DNA of 64,000 nt from the NCBI RefSeq assembly GCF_000243695.2, contig NZ_AHMN02000020.1:16001-80000 (forward strand), read 5' to 3'. Below are positions 10,992-23,369 of the stretch, in pieces. Position 1 is the stretch's first letter. Each line of letters opens with the position of its first letter. The stretch is from Leptospira kirschneri serovar Cynopteri str. 3522 CT. Lineage in GTDB: Bacteria > Spirochaetota > Leptospiria > Leptospirales > Leptospiraceae. Below the pieces are notes generated by a model that saw nothing but the letters and a program-made list of their open reading frames with translations, was not told where the DNA came from and searched no databases. A program made the translations under genes and the position numbers.

Positions 10992-11127
10992 CTTTGCCTC
11001 TTGATTTGATTTTGGATTGTAAAAAGAATAAAACGCAACAACTTAAGAATGAAATTATGAATTTCTATTACACACTTCTATCAAATCAGGTACCTAAACT
11101 TTTATCCCAAAGTATCGTTCCTTGTAA

Positions 11128-11303
11128 GTTCAATAAAATCTAATGCGAAAGGGATCGATGAATGAACTAAAGCACAACACTTCCTATGAGGCGCGTTGTA
11201 AGTTCAAGTTATTGGTATTTTATAAAAATTGAATCTGTTTTTGGAATTTCACAATAACTTGACCAGAGCTAAGAGCCCGGTCCGGCGATGCCGGATTCGC
11301 CCT
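11128..11303 (-). repeat. Left arm of a long inverted repeat (family A related)
   Basis: Reverse complement of this stretch closely matches 16167-16384: both contain GGCGAATCCGGC, CCGGGCTCTTAGCTCTGGTC, TTTTTATAAAATACCAATAA, CGCGCCTCATAGGAAG and TTCATTCATCGATCCCTTTC in the same order. The right arm has about 40 extra bases. The two arms flank three genes in inverted orientation. Confidence 0.8.
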
Positions 11304-11526
11304 GGTTTTCTTTCTCTGAATTTATAGGATGATTGGATTGGGTTCTTTATTGTGTAGTTCTTGAGTAAAGTAAAAATAAATTCGTATTAAAATCGGTATT
11401 ACCCTAAAACGATTCGCTAGAGCCATTGTGTTAATCGCAGATATGGATTTTTTTAATGTGAGTTTGTTACGTTTCATTTTTTTGAAAAAAGTTGGATCTA
11501 AACTTTGCAGATCGATTCCTTAAATT
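11304..11526. other. Intergenic DNA before the 46-bp array
   Basis: No gene. It carries the dispersed word GGATTGGGTTCTTTATTGTG at about 11335. Confidence 0.4.
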
Positions 11527-11955
11527 GTGGGAACTATCACAAATCTAGATTTTATAGACTGACTTTGAATTTGTGGGAGCTCTTACAAATCCGGGTTTTG
11601 CAGACTGACTTTGAATTTGTGGGAACTATCACAAATCTAGATTTTATAGACTAACTTTAAATTTGTGGGAACTCTTACAAATCCGGGTTTTGCAGACTAA
11701 CTTTGAATCTGTGGGAACTCTTACAAATCCGGGTTTTGCAGACTAACTTTGAATTTGTGGGAACTCTTACAAATTCGGGTTTTATAGACTAACTTTAAAT
11801 TTGTGGGAACTCTTACAAATCCGGGTTTTGCAGACTAACTTTGAATCTGTGGGAACTATCACAAATCTAGATTTTATAGACTGACTTTGAATCTGTGGGA
11901 ACTATCACAAATCTAGATTTTATAGACTGACTTTGAATTTGTGGGAACTATCACG
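11527..11955 (+). repeat. Tandem array, 46-bp unit, about 9.3 copies
   Basis: Units begin with GTGGGA at 11527 and every 46 bp up to 11941, the last being partial. Two versions are mixed: one with GTGGGAACTATCACAAATC and TAGATTTTATAGACT, the other with GTGGGAACTCTTACAAATCC and GGGTTTTGCAGACT. The pattern of versions along the array suggests unequal exchange or gene conversion between units. Two further GTGGGAACTACC copies at 12040 and 12086 are also 46 bp apart, the latter touching the 3' end of the phosphatase gene. 46-bp variable repeats are known typing loci in L. interrogans; I cannot name this one. Confidence 0.92.
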
Positions 11956-12104
11956 TTTTCAGTGATAGAGATTATAATTTCTTTTTAGATTTTGAAACAA
12001 CCTATTTATAAGATTAGAATATTCCATTTATCAAGTAATGTGGGAACTACCACGTTTTCGAGATATTACAGTAAAACATAAATTTGTGGGAACTACCGCG
12101 TTTT

Positions 12105-13871
12105 TTACTTTAAACGATCGACTACAAGAAGAGTAACATCGTCGTCAAACTTAGAACGGTTGCAAAATTCGATACAATCCGAAATAATTTGAGACGCGGC
12201 TTCCTTTGAAGTTTTAGAAACGGACCTATGAATCGAAATAGAAATCAACTCTTCGTTATAACGTTTGGTTCTGTCCTCGGAATAATGTTCGGAAATACCA
12301 TCCGTATACAATACCAGTCTGTCACCGGAGTCGAAATCAACCCGGTTCTCCTCGAAAAAAAGATCCGGAATGACTCCGATCAATTTACCCTTCGTTTCTA
12401 AAGGAGTCAGATTGTCGGTAGAGTTTTGTAAAAGTAAAGGATGATTGTGTCCTGCGTTGGAATAAAGAATTGTATTTTGATCGGTGTTGATCACACAATA
12501 AAACGCGGTTACAAAATTTCCGACCATCTTATTATAAAGAGCGTGATTGAGTTCTGTAAAAAATTGAGAAGGACTCGAAAGAATTTCTTTATCGTAAGTG
12601 GAAATGATTGTGTTCATCATCGCAGCGATTGCAGAAGCCGAAAGACCGTGACCGGAAACGTCCGCGATTAAAAACCCGGTTCGTTCTGGATCCAATCTAA
12701 ATATGTTATAAAAATCTCCTCCTACATTCGAATAGGGAATATACTGTGCGCTAACTTCCAAATTTTTTATATAAGGGATTGCAGTTGGAATGAACTTAGA
12801 CATGACTTCTCTGGCTCTTTGCAACTCACGATCCGAATCTACTACTTTGTGAAATAGATCTGCATTTTTAATCGTTAGAGCAAGCCTATTGGCAATCGTG
12901 TCCAACATTTCCAAATCGTTTTGATGAAACGCAAAACCGGACTTTTTACTATTAACGCTAATAACTCCTAAAAGTTCGTTTCTATAAATTAAAGGAGAAG
13001 AGATGAGAGAATTTGCTTCGAACTTATATCTTGCGTTCTTATCGTAACGATTGTCTTCCTCCAAATTCTGGATAAGAAGACTTTTCTTCTCTTTGGCGAT
13101 CCAACCGGCAACACCTTCTCCAAAAGGAACCGTAATTGTTTGAACCGCTTCTTTCGGAATTCCTTTGGCTGCTAAAATTCTTAGGGTTTGGTTTGTATGA
13201 TCCGCAAGATAGATGGTCCCGGTTCTTGCTTCTAAAAATTCTAATATTCTTTGTAAAACCCAATTGCCTAATTCATGAATACTTTTTTCGGAAACGATTC
13301 GTTTTTCAAATTCATAAAGAAGGGAAAGTTCTAAAATTCTCTTTTTGAGATTATCGTGTATTTTTGCGTTCTGTATCGCGATCGCTGCCACTTCGGAAAG
13401 AGAAGTAAGATAATTTAAATCGGAGGAATCAAAAGAACGGTTTTGCGTTTTGTTTAGAATTTCAAGAGTTCCGATAACTTTATTTTCCACAAACAAAGGA
13501 ACACATATTAAAGAGCGCGTTCTATAACCGGTTTTTTGATCCCAAGAAGGATTGAATCTAGAATCCAAATAAGCGTCTTCTAATATGATCGTTTTTTTCT
13601 CTTTGGCGACCCAACCCGCAATTCCTTCTCCTAAATTAAGACGTCCATATTTTTGAATGATTTCTCCTTTTTCGCCGAGAGTCACTTCGCAATATAAAAA
13701 TTCTCCGGTTTCATCTAGAAGAAATAAGGAACTTGCCTCCGCTTCTAGAAGATCCTTGGAATAAAGCATAATCAAAGGTAAAAGTTGATAGAGATCTAAG
13801 TTCGCTGTAAAGATCGTACTGACGTTTAAGATACTTTTTAGTTTTTGAAATTCCAAAACGGTCTGAGGCAT
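12105..13871 (-). CDS. GAF-GAF-PP2C (RsbU/SpoIIE-type) serine phosphatase
   Basis: 588 residues from the ATG at 13871; the frame runs 38 codons further up to a TTG, but that part looks untranslated. Two GAF domains occupy about residues 15-175 (EASSLFLLDETGEFLYCEV, GEGIAGWVAKEKKTIILEDA) and 185-350. A PP2C-type phosphatase follows, with SNVGGDFYNIF, LIADVSGHGLSASAIAAMM, SNAGHNHPLLL and the terminal DDDVTLLVVDR, giving the metal-binding aspartates. Such proteins sense a small molecule or redox state and dephosphorylate anti-sigma-factor antagonists. It is divergent from the metallophosphoesterase gene, so the roughly 150 bp between them probably hold both promoters. The GAF ligand is unknown. 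Confidence 0.92.
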   Translation of the reverse strand: MPQTVLEFQKLKSILNVSTIFTANLDLYQLLPLIMLYSKDLLEAEASSLFLLDETGEFLYCEVTLGEKGEIIQKYGRLNLGEGIAGWVAKEKKTIILEDAYLDSRFNPSWDQKTGYRTRSLICVPLFVENKVIGTLEILNKTQNRSFDSSDLNYLTSLSEVAAIAIQNAKIHDNLKKRILELSLLYEFEKRIVSEKSIHELGNWVLQRILEFLEARTGTIYLADHTNQTLRILAAKGIPKEAVQTITVPFGEGVAGWIAKEKKSLLIQNLEEDNRYDKNARYKFEANSLISSPLIYRNELLGVISVNSKKSGFAFHQNDLEMLDTIANRLALTIKNADLFHKVVDSDRELQRAREVMSKFIPTAIPYIKNLEVSAQYIPYSNVGGDFYNIFRLDPERTGFLIADVSGHGLSASAIAAMMNTIISTYDKEILSSPSQFFTELNHALYNKMVGNFVTAFYCVINTDQNTILYSNAGHNHPLLLQNSTDNLTPLETKGKLIGVIPDLFFEENRVDFDSGDRLVLYTDGISEHYSEDRTKRYNEELISISIHRSVSKTSKEAASQIISDCIEFCNRSKFDDDVTLLVVDRLK

Positions 13872-14022
13872 AGATATTTGCGTCAAGACTGGAGTGAACA
13901 GAAAGATCGTCAAGGGTTTGGAAGGATTTAAAAAAAAACGAAAATAAAAAGAGAAGTTTTGCGCCGAAGAAATTGAATTCAACAAGAAACTTTAAGAAAT
14001 TTTTTAGGTCTTATATAAGATC

Positions 14023-15228
14023 ATGGAAAATCAAATCTCTCGTTTTCTTATTTTTCTTACGGTGTTTACGTTCATTATCGGGTTGGGTTATACGTATACA
14101 GGCTTTCGTTTAATTCCAAATTTAAGTAATCAAGGATGGATTTCTTGGTTAGGGTGGACTCTGATCGTATTGTTCACCTTAAGTATTCCGGTGAGCTATT
14201 ATATCAGTCTGACTTCCAAACGAGAAGGAATTCAAACCGCTTTTTCCTATCTGGCGTTTACTGGACTCGGTTTTTTTACGATCTTATTCAGTTTGGTATT
14301 GTTAAAAGACATTACCACCGTGTCTTTTTACGGACTTAGTAAATTTTTTCCGAGTCAGAATACCATAGAAAGTGAAACCGCAGAATTGATACAAAGAAAA
14401 GAATTTCTAAATAGGGTTTTAAGTTTTTCGGTACTTGGACTTGCGGGGGGATTGACCGGAATCGGATTTTATCAGGCGCATAAAAAGTTAAAAGTGATTT
14501 TGGTAGAAGTAATAGAAAAAAATCTACATACGTCCTTAGACGGATTTAGAATTGTTCAGATTTCTGACGTTCACATAGGACCTACGATTAAAAAAAGTTT
14601 TTTAGAATCTGTAGTTAAAAGAATCAATGAACTGGAACCGGATTTGGTGGCAATTACCGGAGATTTGGTAGATGGGCCCGTAAGTAAACTAGGGCATCAT
14701 ATTACACCTCTTGCAAATCTAAAATCTAAACACGGAACCTTCTTTGTAACTGGAAATCACGAATATTATTCGGGTGTACTTTCTTGGATTCGGGAATTGG
14801 AAAAACACGGAATCCGAGTATTGTTAAACGAAAATAAAATTTTAGAACACGGTAAGGCTAGCCTAACACTTGCGGGAGTTACTGATTTAAAAGCGGGAAC
14901 AATTCTTGAGGAACACAAAACAGATCCGTATCGTGCAATGAAAGGTGGGGAAAAAACGGATTATAAAATATTACTCGCTCATCAACCCAATAGCGTCTTT
15001 GAAGGGGCGGAAGCCGGATTTGATCTACAGTTGTCCGGACATACTCACGGAGGACAATACTTTCCGGGTAATCTACTAATCTATTTGGCGCAGAAGTTTG
15101 TAGCGGGACTTCATAAACATAAGGATACTTGGATCTACGTAAGTCGTGGAACCGGATATTGGGGACCGCCGATACGACTCGGAGCGCCTTCCGAAATCAG
15201 CGTGATTCAATTGAAGAAAAATTCTTAA
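14023..15228 (+). CDS. Membrane-anchored metallophosphoesterase (YkuE/YaeI-like)
   Basis: A 401-residue protein. About four hydrophobic helices fill residues 1-165 (for example [34 protein letters not shown]). The rest is a calcineurin-type phosphoesterase with all metal motifs: [37 protein letters not shown] and [11 protein letters not shown]. Relatives act on phospholipids such as UDP-diacylglucosamine or on phosphodiesters at the membrane. The order of motifs and the N-terminal membrane part match the YkuE group. It is divergent from the PP2C phosphatase gene. The substrate is not predictable from sequence alone. Confidence 0.93.
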   Translation: MENQISRFLIFLTVFTFIIGLGYTYTGFRLIPNLSNQGWISWLGWTLIVLFTLSIPVSYYISLTSKREGIQTAFSYLAFTGLGFFTILFSLVLLKDITTVSFYGLSKFFPSQNTIESETAELIQRKEFLNRVLSFSVLGLAGGLTGIGFYQAHKKLKVILVEVIEKNLHTSLDGFRIVQISDVHIGPTIKKSFLESVVKRINELEPDLVAITGDLVDGPVSKLGHHITPLANLKSKHGTFFVTGNHEYYSGVLSWIRELEKHGIRVLLNENKILEHGKASLTLAGVTDLKAGTILEEHKTDPYRAMKGGEKTDYKILLAHQPNSVFEGAEAGFDLQLSGHTHGGQYFPGNLLIYLAQKFVAGLHKHKDTWIYVSRGTGYWGPPIRLGAPSEISVIQLKKNS

Positions 15229-15239
15229 ATAATCTTCTA

Positions 15240-15340
15240 AAACGGATTTTTAATTTTATAATGGCCGCAAAACGGCGATTCTGTGCAAAAATTTGATTGG
15301 ACGATGTTTCTTTTTGGATTTTATAGAACCTACTTTAAAA
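15240..15340 (-). repeat. Fragment of family C repeat core
   Basis: AATGGCCGCAAAACGGCGAT with following TGTGCAAAAATTTGATTGGACGATG is the reversed core seen in the family C copies at 24680, 31850, 38041 and 56250. Only the centre is kept, without the GTGGGAACT words. Confidence 0.55.
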
Positions 15341-15395
15341 TACGAACCTTTTGAAACCTAAGCCGGATTCCGATATAAAAACAAAGGAGGCGGCG

Positions 15396-16010
15396 ATGGT
15401 ACTTTTCGGGATCGATCGAAAAATAATCTTCGCGTTAGGAGTTATTTTACTTTTGTTTTTTGTGTTCTTAGATTGTGGAAAAAAAAACAAAGGAACTACT
15501 AAGAAAGAAAACGTTAAAACTCCGAACTCACAGAAAAAAAATAAAGAATTAGAACTGGAACCGGATTTAAAGGAAAGAAAATTTTTTCAAGAAGACGCAT
15601 TAGGCCAACCTAAAAAATACGTAGAAGAAGCCTCGGAACCAAATCGACCTTATCGGGAAGAAACTAAATCCATTTCCTCTTATCTTGGAACTGCTCCCGG
15701 ATGTAAAAATGGAAATTGTAAAAATGGACAGGGTATATACGTATACGATACCGGAGAAGTATATTCCGGAACTTTCAAAAATGATAAACGACATGGATAC
15801 GGAAAGATTCAATACAAAGACGGTGATTTATATTCCGGATATTTTCAAAACGATAAGAAAGTGGGAACCGGAACGTATCGATTTGCAAACGGGGCCGTAT
15901 TTAGCGGAAGGTTTTACGACGACGGAGAAAGTGCAGAAGGACATCTGATTGTGGGAAAAAGAAAAAAAGAATGTTCTATTATCCGAAACAAACTAAGTTG
16001 TCACGGATAA
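15396..16010 (+). CDS. MORN-repeat putative lipoprotein
   Basis: 204 residues from the ATG at 15396, chosen because a perfect AAAGGAGG lies 5 bp before it; the frame is open 15 codons further up to 15351. A signal peptide (KIIFALGVILLLFFVFLDC) ends in a cysteine at about residue 29, a loose spirochaetal lipobox. A charged linker follows. Three MORN-type repeats come at about residues 120-190, with GIYVYDTGEVYSGTFKNDK, YKDGDLYSGYFQNDKK and FANGAVFSGRFYDDG. MORN repeats often bind membranes or serve as scaffolds. The final CSIIRNKLSCHG has two cysteines. Envelope location is inferred; function is unknown. Confidence 0.85.
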   Translation: MVLFGIDRKIIFALGVILLLFFVFLDCGKKNKGTTKKENVKTPNSQKKNKELELEPDLKERKFFQEDALGQPKKYVEEASEPNRPYREETKSISSYLGTAPGCKNGNCKNGQGIYVYDTGEVYSGTFKNDKRHGYGKIQYKDGDLYSGYFQNDKKVGTGTYRFANGAVFSGRFYDDGESAEGHLIVGKRKKECSIIRNKLSCHG

Positions 16011-16166
16011 TTTTTCACACACGATCAATGATTCAGTGTTAGGTGGGTAGTCTTGAGTGAGTTTTCAACATTTTAAAAAAAACATTATAAGATTCAAAGA
16101 TAAGAATCTTAAAATCAAATTTTCGAATGAAATTTTAATTCTGTAAATTTTGTATAATAAAATAAA
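16011..16166. other. Intergenic DNA, nothing recognised
   Basis: AT-rich; contains GATTCAAAGATAAGAATCTT, a word also seen near 19795 and 41040. Confidence 0.35.
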
Positions 16167-16384
<218 letters not shown>

Positions 16385-16484
16385 ACGCGTTAATCTACGT
16401 TTTGTACAGTACTAGGGGTCAGTAAAATTATTTGTTAAACGGAATATTCTAATGTTGTAAATGAATCTCTGTAAAACTGAATTT

Positions 16485-16912
16485 GTGGGAACTCTCGCAA
16501 ATCTAGGTTTTACAGACTAACTTTTAAAATGTGGGAACTCTCGCAAATCCGGGTTTTACAGACTAACTTTGAATTTGTGGGAGCTCTCACAAATCCGGGT
16601 TTTACAGACTAACTTTGAATTTGTGGGAACTCTCACAAATCCGGGTTTTACAGACTAACTTTTAAAATGTGGGAACTCTCGCAAATCCGGGTTTTACAGA
16701 CTAACTTTGAATTTGTGGGAACTCTCACAAATCCGGGTTTTACAGACTAACTTTTAAAATGTGGGAACTCTCACAAATCTAGGTTTTATAGACTAACTTT
16801 TAAAATGTGGGAACTCTCACAAATCCGGGTTTTATAGACTAACTTTTAAAATGTGGGAACTCTCACAAATCCGGGTTTTGCAGACTAACTTTGAACTTGT
16901 GGGAACTCATAT
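16485..16912 (+). repeat. Tandem array, 46-bp unit, about 9.3 copies
   Basis: Units begin with GTGGGAACTC or GTGGGAGCTC at 16485 and every 46 bp up to 16899. The body is close to the array at 11527: ACAAATCCGGGTTTTACAGA followed by CTAACTTTGAATTT or CTAACTTTTAAAAT. Both arrays have the same strand, the same unit length and nearly the same copy number, although the family A arms beside them are inverted relative to each other. Confidence 0.92.
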
Positions 16913-17002
16913 TCAATAGTTTGTCGGACCAAGTTTTAAATAAAGTCTTGACGAATAAAAAACAAAAAAGCCGCGGATCAAATAACATAAGATTATGAAA
17001 TT

Positions 17003-18994
<1,992 letters not shown>

Positions 18995-19020
18995 TATCGT
19001 TTAGAATACTCCCTCTTACT

Positions 19021-19190
19021 TAACGTGAGTTCGACTTAATAAAATCAGGGCGAATCCGGCTTGCTATAGGCAGCCGGACCGGGCTCTTCGCTCTGGTCAA
19101 TAAATTGCATAGAGGAAACATAATACAACAATTGTCTTTAGTTTCAATTTATTGACCTCGCATCGATCCCTTTCGCGTTAATTTACGTTA
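19021..19190 (+). repeat. Family A MITE-like repeat, clean 170-bp copy upstream of ispG
   Basis: Starts TAACGTGAGTTCGACTTAAT and ends CGCGTTAATTTACGTTA. Between them are GGGCGAATCCGGCTTGCC, a GGCAGCCGGACCGGGCTC block, and an internal inverted pair GGTCAATAAATTGCAT / CAATTTATTGACC separated by about 43 bp. It is one of the best-preserved copies and nearly touches the ispG start. Confidence 0.82.
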
Positions 19191-19300
19191 CTTAAGACAG
19201 TTTTGTAGAGAATTATAACCTCGTCATTCTCCTTTTTATCAGAGTAAAATCGATTTCAAAACTAAGTAAAAAACAGATATTTAAGCAAGTTCTTCATAAA

Positions 19301-19744
19301 ATGGAGTTTCTATCGCACTTAAGAGAACCGTCAAACTCTGTAAATTTCTTTCACGTATTTTTACGGGGCGAATTGATTTTGAGCCTTCTCAATCCGATAG
19401 TACAAACACATCTTTCGGAAATAAATCAATCAATCATGGAATTTTCTTTTTCGAAACCAACAGAGACATACCGTATACGGGTTACGGTCGCTATTTATCG
19501 GAATAATATTTTGTCTTATAAGAACGAAGTAATCATACCTTCCGAATATTTAAGAAGAACTGAAGCGAGAGCGCATATTCAAAAAGAAATTTCGGAAAGA
19601 CTTGTACATTCTAATTTTTTTCGTTCTCATAGGCCCGATTATGATCTAGTTCGTTACACGGAAGAAGCTACGTGTAATACTTTTTTGCGCTATAGAATTC
19701 TTTCTCTAAAATCGGGAGAAGGATTGATCCGAGAAAGGATTTGA
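19301..19744 (+). CDS. Hypothetical protein
   Basis: 147 residues from 19301, or 102 residues if translation starts at the ATG at 19436 (MEFSFSKPTETYRIRVTVAI). Neither start has a clear ribosome binding site. No membrane segment or known motif is visible. The C-terminal half has mixed charged character (RRTEARAHIQKEISERLVHS, FFRSHRPDYDLVRYTEEA) and reads as a real folded domain. It lies between ispG, which diverges from it, and the MDR gene 130 bp downstream on the same strand. I do not recognise a family. Confidence 0.55.
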   Translation: MEFLSHLREPSNSVNFFHVFLRGELILSLLNPIVQTHLSEINQSIMEFSFSKPTETYRIRVTVAIYRNNILSYKNEVIIPSEYLRRTEARAHIQKEISERLVHSNFFRSHRPDYDLVRYTEEATCNTFLRYRILSLKSGEGLIRERI

Positions 19745-19876
19745 TCAATTCTAGTTTCTGTTGTTTATCACAGAAAACTTTTTGAAAACACTTATAAAAT
19801 TCAAAGATAAAGATTTTCAAATTCAATTAAAATGAATAGAAAAAAATAAGCCGTCTAACAGGGATAAAACGAACTT

Positions 19877-20890
19877 ATGAAAGTTTACGAAATTCAAAAT
19901 CAATTTGGCCTGGAAAATTTAAAAATTTCAGAACGCCCCGATCCGGTTCCAGTACAAGGAGAAGTGCTCGTTCGTTTTAGGGCCGCTTCTTTAAATTATA
20001 GAGATTATTTAATGGCGATAGGTAAATACAATCCTAAACAAAAACTACCTTTGATACCTCTTTCCGATGGAGCGGGGGAAGTAGTTCAAGTTGGTCCAGG
20101 AGTTACTCGTTGGAAGATAGGGGATAAGATATGTGCGAATTTCGCTCAGACTTGGTTCGATGGCGCTCCGGAAAAAGATATGTTAAAAAATACTCTAGGG
20201 GGTCCGTTAGACGGAACACTCTGCGAATACAGAATTTTTAAAGAGGAAGGTCTGGTTCCAATGCCTGAAAATCTTTCTTTTGCAGAAGCTTCTACACTTC
20301 CTTGTGCCGCTCTGACTGCTTACACCGCGATTGTAACTCACGGAAACATACAACCTGGAGCTACCGTAGTCGTTCAAGGGACCGGAGGTGTTTCTATCTT
20401 TGCATTACAATTTGCTAAAATGATGGGATGTAGAGTCATTGCTACTTCTTCAAGCGAAGAAAAATTGGCAAAAGTAAAAGAATTAGGGGCAGACGAAGTC
20501 ATCAACTACAAGGAAAAAACAAACTGGGATAGAGAAGTTCGTAAAATAACGGAAATGAAAGGCGCTGATCTTGTCATCGAAGTGGGAGGTGCGGGTACTT
20601 TACAAAAATCGATTTCTAGTACAAAACCTTGGGGAACGATCGCATTGATCGGGGTTTTAGCTGGAGGAGAGAGTAATAACTTATCTCTATTTCCGATTTT
20701 GATGCAGGGAATTCGGATTCAGGGAATTATCGTAGGAAATAAAAGAAACTTCGAAGATATGAATTGTGCAATCGAGACAAACAAGATCAAACCAGTAGTG
20801 GATCACGTTTATTCTTTTGAAGAGGTTCCTAAAGCTTTTGAAAGCCTAAAAGCAGGAAAACATTTTGGAAAGGTTTGTATCGAAATTTAG
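19877..20890 (+). CDS. Zinc-independent MDR oxidoreductase (quinone-oxidoreductase-like)
   Basis: A 337-residue medium-chain dehydrogenase/reductase. The GroES-like N-terminal domain has [19 protein letters not shown] and [11 protein letters not shown]. The Rossmann domain has the NADPH-binding [18 protein letters not shown] (about 164-181) and [20 protein letters not shown]. The cysteine quartet of the structural zinc is absent, placing it with the zinc-free NADPH:quinone/enoyl reductases. A good length for the family. It stands alone, with a family B repeat about 50 bp after the stop. Confidence 0.9.
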   Translation: MKVYEIQNQFGLENLKISERPDPVPVQGEVLVRFRAASLNYRDYLMAIGKYNPKQKLPLIPLSDGAGEVVQVGPGVTRWKIGDKICANFAQTWFDGAPEKDMLKNTLGGPLDGTLCEYRIFKEEGLVPMPENLSFAEASTLPCAALTAYTAIVTHGNIQPGATVVVQGTGGVSIFALQFAKMMGCRVIATSSSEEKLAKVKELGADEVINYKEKTNWDREVRKITEMKGADLVIEVGGAGTLQKSISSTKPWGTIALIGVLAGGESNNLSLFPILMQGIRIQGIIVGNKRNFEDMNCAIETNKIKPVVDHVYSFEEVPKAFESLKAGKHFGKVCIEI

Positions 20891-20940
20891 AATTTACTGC
20901 AAAGTCTTAAGAAGAATTTTGAATTCTGGCGTTTTATCAA

Positions 20941-21048
20941 TAGAGTTGTTGAAAAATCAATTCTCCATCTCTTTCTGTTCCATTGAAACGGGCAATTCAA
21001 TTGAAGCAGTTTCGCTAATCTCCACTATAGAATTTTCGACAACTCTAA
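20941..21048. repeat. Family B MITE-like repeat
   Basis: TAGAGTTGTTGAAAAATCAA at the left and AATTTTCGACAACTCTAATA at the right, with a core containing CATCTCTTTCTG and CCACTATAG. It is followed within 10 bp by a family A copy. Confidence 0.8.
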
Positions 21049-21056
21049 TAAGTAAT

Positions 21057-21221
21057 ATGAGTTCGGCGTAATTCAATGCGAAAGCGATTGAGGCGTAGTC
21101 GATAAATTGTAATTCAAGATAATATATTGTATTACGTTTCTTTTATGCAATTTATTGACTGGAGCTGAAAGCGCGGTCCGGCAAAGCCGGATTCGCCCGA
21201 TTTTTTCCGCGAATTTACGTT
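21057..21221 (-). repeat. Family A MITE-like repeat, inverted copy
   Basis: Reads, reversed, from the right: TTAACGTAAATTCGCGG, GGGCGAATCCGGC, then CAATAAATTGCATAAAAG and the matching inner arm CAATTTATCGAC, ending at TTACGCCGAACTCAT near 21057. Confidence 0.75.
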
Positions 21222-22001
21222 AAGTGTATTTTGTAAATTAAATATAGTTTTATTATAATTATCTTATGTGATTTGATTTTATTGATCTCTATGAAATTGA
21301 ACGTTTCGAGTTTTTATTGCAAGATCCTTTTCTAAAATAAAATTTAAGTATTCTGTTATTGTATGTACTTCTGAACGATAGTTCGACAAGTTTCAAAGGA
21401 TGGAACTTATTTCTCGAACAATATGATTCTTAGGCCTGTTTCAAAATTTAAAATGTGGGATCTCACACAAAAAGGCCAACGATTTTAAGTTAGATTTACT
21501 ACTCGGACGCATGAAAATAATACCAAGTTATTAACGGCCGAACTTGCGTTATTTAACGTGAGTTCGGCATTAAGAATTTTCTAAAAGTGGTAGTTCCCAC
21601 ATCCATTTTTCACGATAAAACGAAATTTTAGGAAACAGATTCCTTATACCGAATTCACGTTATTTATGTGTCTGAGTAGTATATCTGATTTTCCCGTAAA
21701 AAATAAAACGTGGGAACTCTTACGAACCCAAATCATGAAAAATGAATATTTTATGTGACTTAATCTGTGGGAACTCTCACAAATCCATATTTTACGGTAA
21801 AATTTTAAAATGTGGGAACTACCACAAATTAAAATTTCGCAGTAAAACTTTCAAAAGTTCGAAATTTTATTGAGTTGGTCTCTAAAAATAAATGTAGGAA
21901 CTCTACGTTTTTAGAAATCAAAAATAGTAATCTCTATAAATTCTATATTTATTATAGTTTTCGTATGAGTTCCCACAAGATGAACGGTTTTTAAACTCGT
22001 C
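21222..22001. repeat. Intergenic region with clustered GTGGGAACT words
   Basis: No gene. GTGGGAACT or its reverse AGTTCCCAC occurs near 21593, 21710, 21765, 21812 and 21970, mostly with partial symmetry (GTGGGAACTCTCAC, GTGGGAACTACCAC). Also GTGAGTTCGGCATTAAG at 21561, a family A/C end. The region looks like decayed pieces of the repeat families. Confidence 0.6.
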
Positions 22002-23369
22002 TTAACCCGCGGCTTTCGGAAAATTTTTATAAAGAGATTTATTTCCGCCGGGAGGTTTTCCAATATCAACACCCGCTTTTAGAAGTTCCAGCCTAAGTTC
22101 TTTACGGAAAGAGTGATAGTCTACTTCTACCGCGTGTCTTTGGCCTCCTTCAAATGTAAAGTGAGGATGATCAATTTCGTATTGAATTGAGGCCTTCAAA
22201 TTTTTGGGACGTTTATATTTTCCTAAAATTTCCAAACAAGCTAATTTGGCTTGATAATCTGCCATCGGCCAGATACAACCCACGGGTTGAAACAAACCGA
22301 TAAAATATAAATTTTGATAATCGTTGTGTATCATCTTGCGAAAGAGAGGAATTTTTTCAACGTGTTGAAAATCGATAAACGATTTATCAAAAAAAGGAAA
22401 CGTAGTCCAAAAACCGGTACAAGCACAGATGATGTCGAAACGTTCTCTGGTTCCGTCTATAAATTCCACTTCTTTACCGTGTAATTTTTTGATCGCAGGA
22501 CGAGGGTTGATTCTACCGTGACGGATAAAATCCAGAAGATCAGAATTTAAAGTTGGATGATGACTGAGCGCTAGATTTTTGTTTTCTGGAAGGCCGTAGT
22601 TTTTATAAGAACCTTGTAATATATAAATTAACTTACTAAGGGCGAATTGTTTGATAATAGATGGAATCCAATTGGGAGTTCTTGCGGCAAATACGTCGGA
22701 AGGCATACCAAAAAGAAATTTCGGAAAAAACCATTGGGGACTTCGCATTGATAACTTTACGCTGTTTGCAACTCTTGCCGATTCGACCGCAACGTCACAA
22801 GCTGAATTACCGGCTCCGATGACTAAAATATCTTTTCCTTTCCATTCGTTTGTAACACCTTTGAAATCATGAGAATGTAAAAATTTACCGGTAAACTTAC
22901 CTTCATATTCTGGATATTTAGGATCCCAGTGATGTCCGTTTGCAATCATAAGGACATCGAAAAATTCCACCTTCTTCTTTTTAGAAGCGTTCGTGTATTC
23001 TACTTTCCATTCTTCGTTAGGCGTTCTTGTAATTTTTTGAATGGTATGATGAAATCGAATTTTCTTATAGACTCCGAAGTGTTTTGCATAAGATTCAAAA
23101 TAAGCTTGAAGTTGTTTGTGATTTGGATATTCGGGATAGTCTTCGGGCATTGGAAAGTCTTCATATTCGGACCAAACCTTAGAGCTGATGATATGAGTAT
23201 TTTCGTAGACGCTGGAATGACCGGTTTTGGCGTTGAAAACCCAGTTCCCACCGACTTTATCGTTTTTTTCGAAAATTACTACGTCTAAACCGTATTCGAC
23301 ACAATTCTTTCCAGCGGCAATTCCGCTTGGTCCAGCACCTACTACACAAACTCTAGCGTTCGATTTCAT
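22002..23369 (-). CDS. Flavin-containing monooxygenase
   Basis: A 455-residue class B flavoprotein monooxygenase. FAD site VVGAGPSGIAAGKN near residues 9-22; FMO fingerprint FTGKFLHSHDFKG (FxGxxxHxxxF) around 160; NADPH site VIGAGNSACDVAVES around 182-196; and the late CTGFWTTFPFF motif. It would oxygenate a soft nucleophile (N or S) or a ketone using NADPH and O2. The substrate cannot be inferred. The last sequence is GKPPGGNKSLYKNFPKAAG, a normal soluble tail. It stands alone on the minus strand between two large repeat-rich gaps. Confidence 0.93.
   Translation of the reverse strand: MKSNARVCVVGAGPSGIAAGKNCVEYGLDVVIFEKNDKVGGNWVFNAKTGHSSVYENTHIISSKVWSEYEDFPMPEDYPEYPNHKQLQAYFESYAKHFGVYKKIRFHHTIQKITRTPNEEWKVEYTNASKKKKVEFFDVLMIANGHHWDPKYPEYEGKFTGKFLHSHDFKGVTNEWKGKDILVIGAGNSACDVAVESARVANSVKLSMRSPQWFFPKFLFGMPSDVFAARTPNWIPSIIKQFALSKLIYILQGSYKNYGLPENKNLALSHHPTLNSDLLDFIRHGRINPRPAIKKLHGKEVEFIDGTRERFDIICACTGFWTTFPFFDKSFIDFQHVEKIPLFRKMIHNDYQNLYFIGLFQPVGCIWPMADYQAKLACLEILGKYKRPKNLKASIQYEIDHPHFTFEGGQRHAVEVDYHSFRKELRLELLKAGVDIGKPPGGNKSLYKNFPKAAG

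Noticed and set aside
13872..13985. N-terminal extension of the PP2C phosphatase to a TTG
   Set aside because: The extra 38 codons have no domain, begin with TTG and lie in the narrow promoter space shared with the divergent gene; the ATG at 13871 leads directly into the GAF region.
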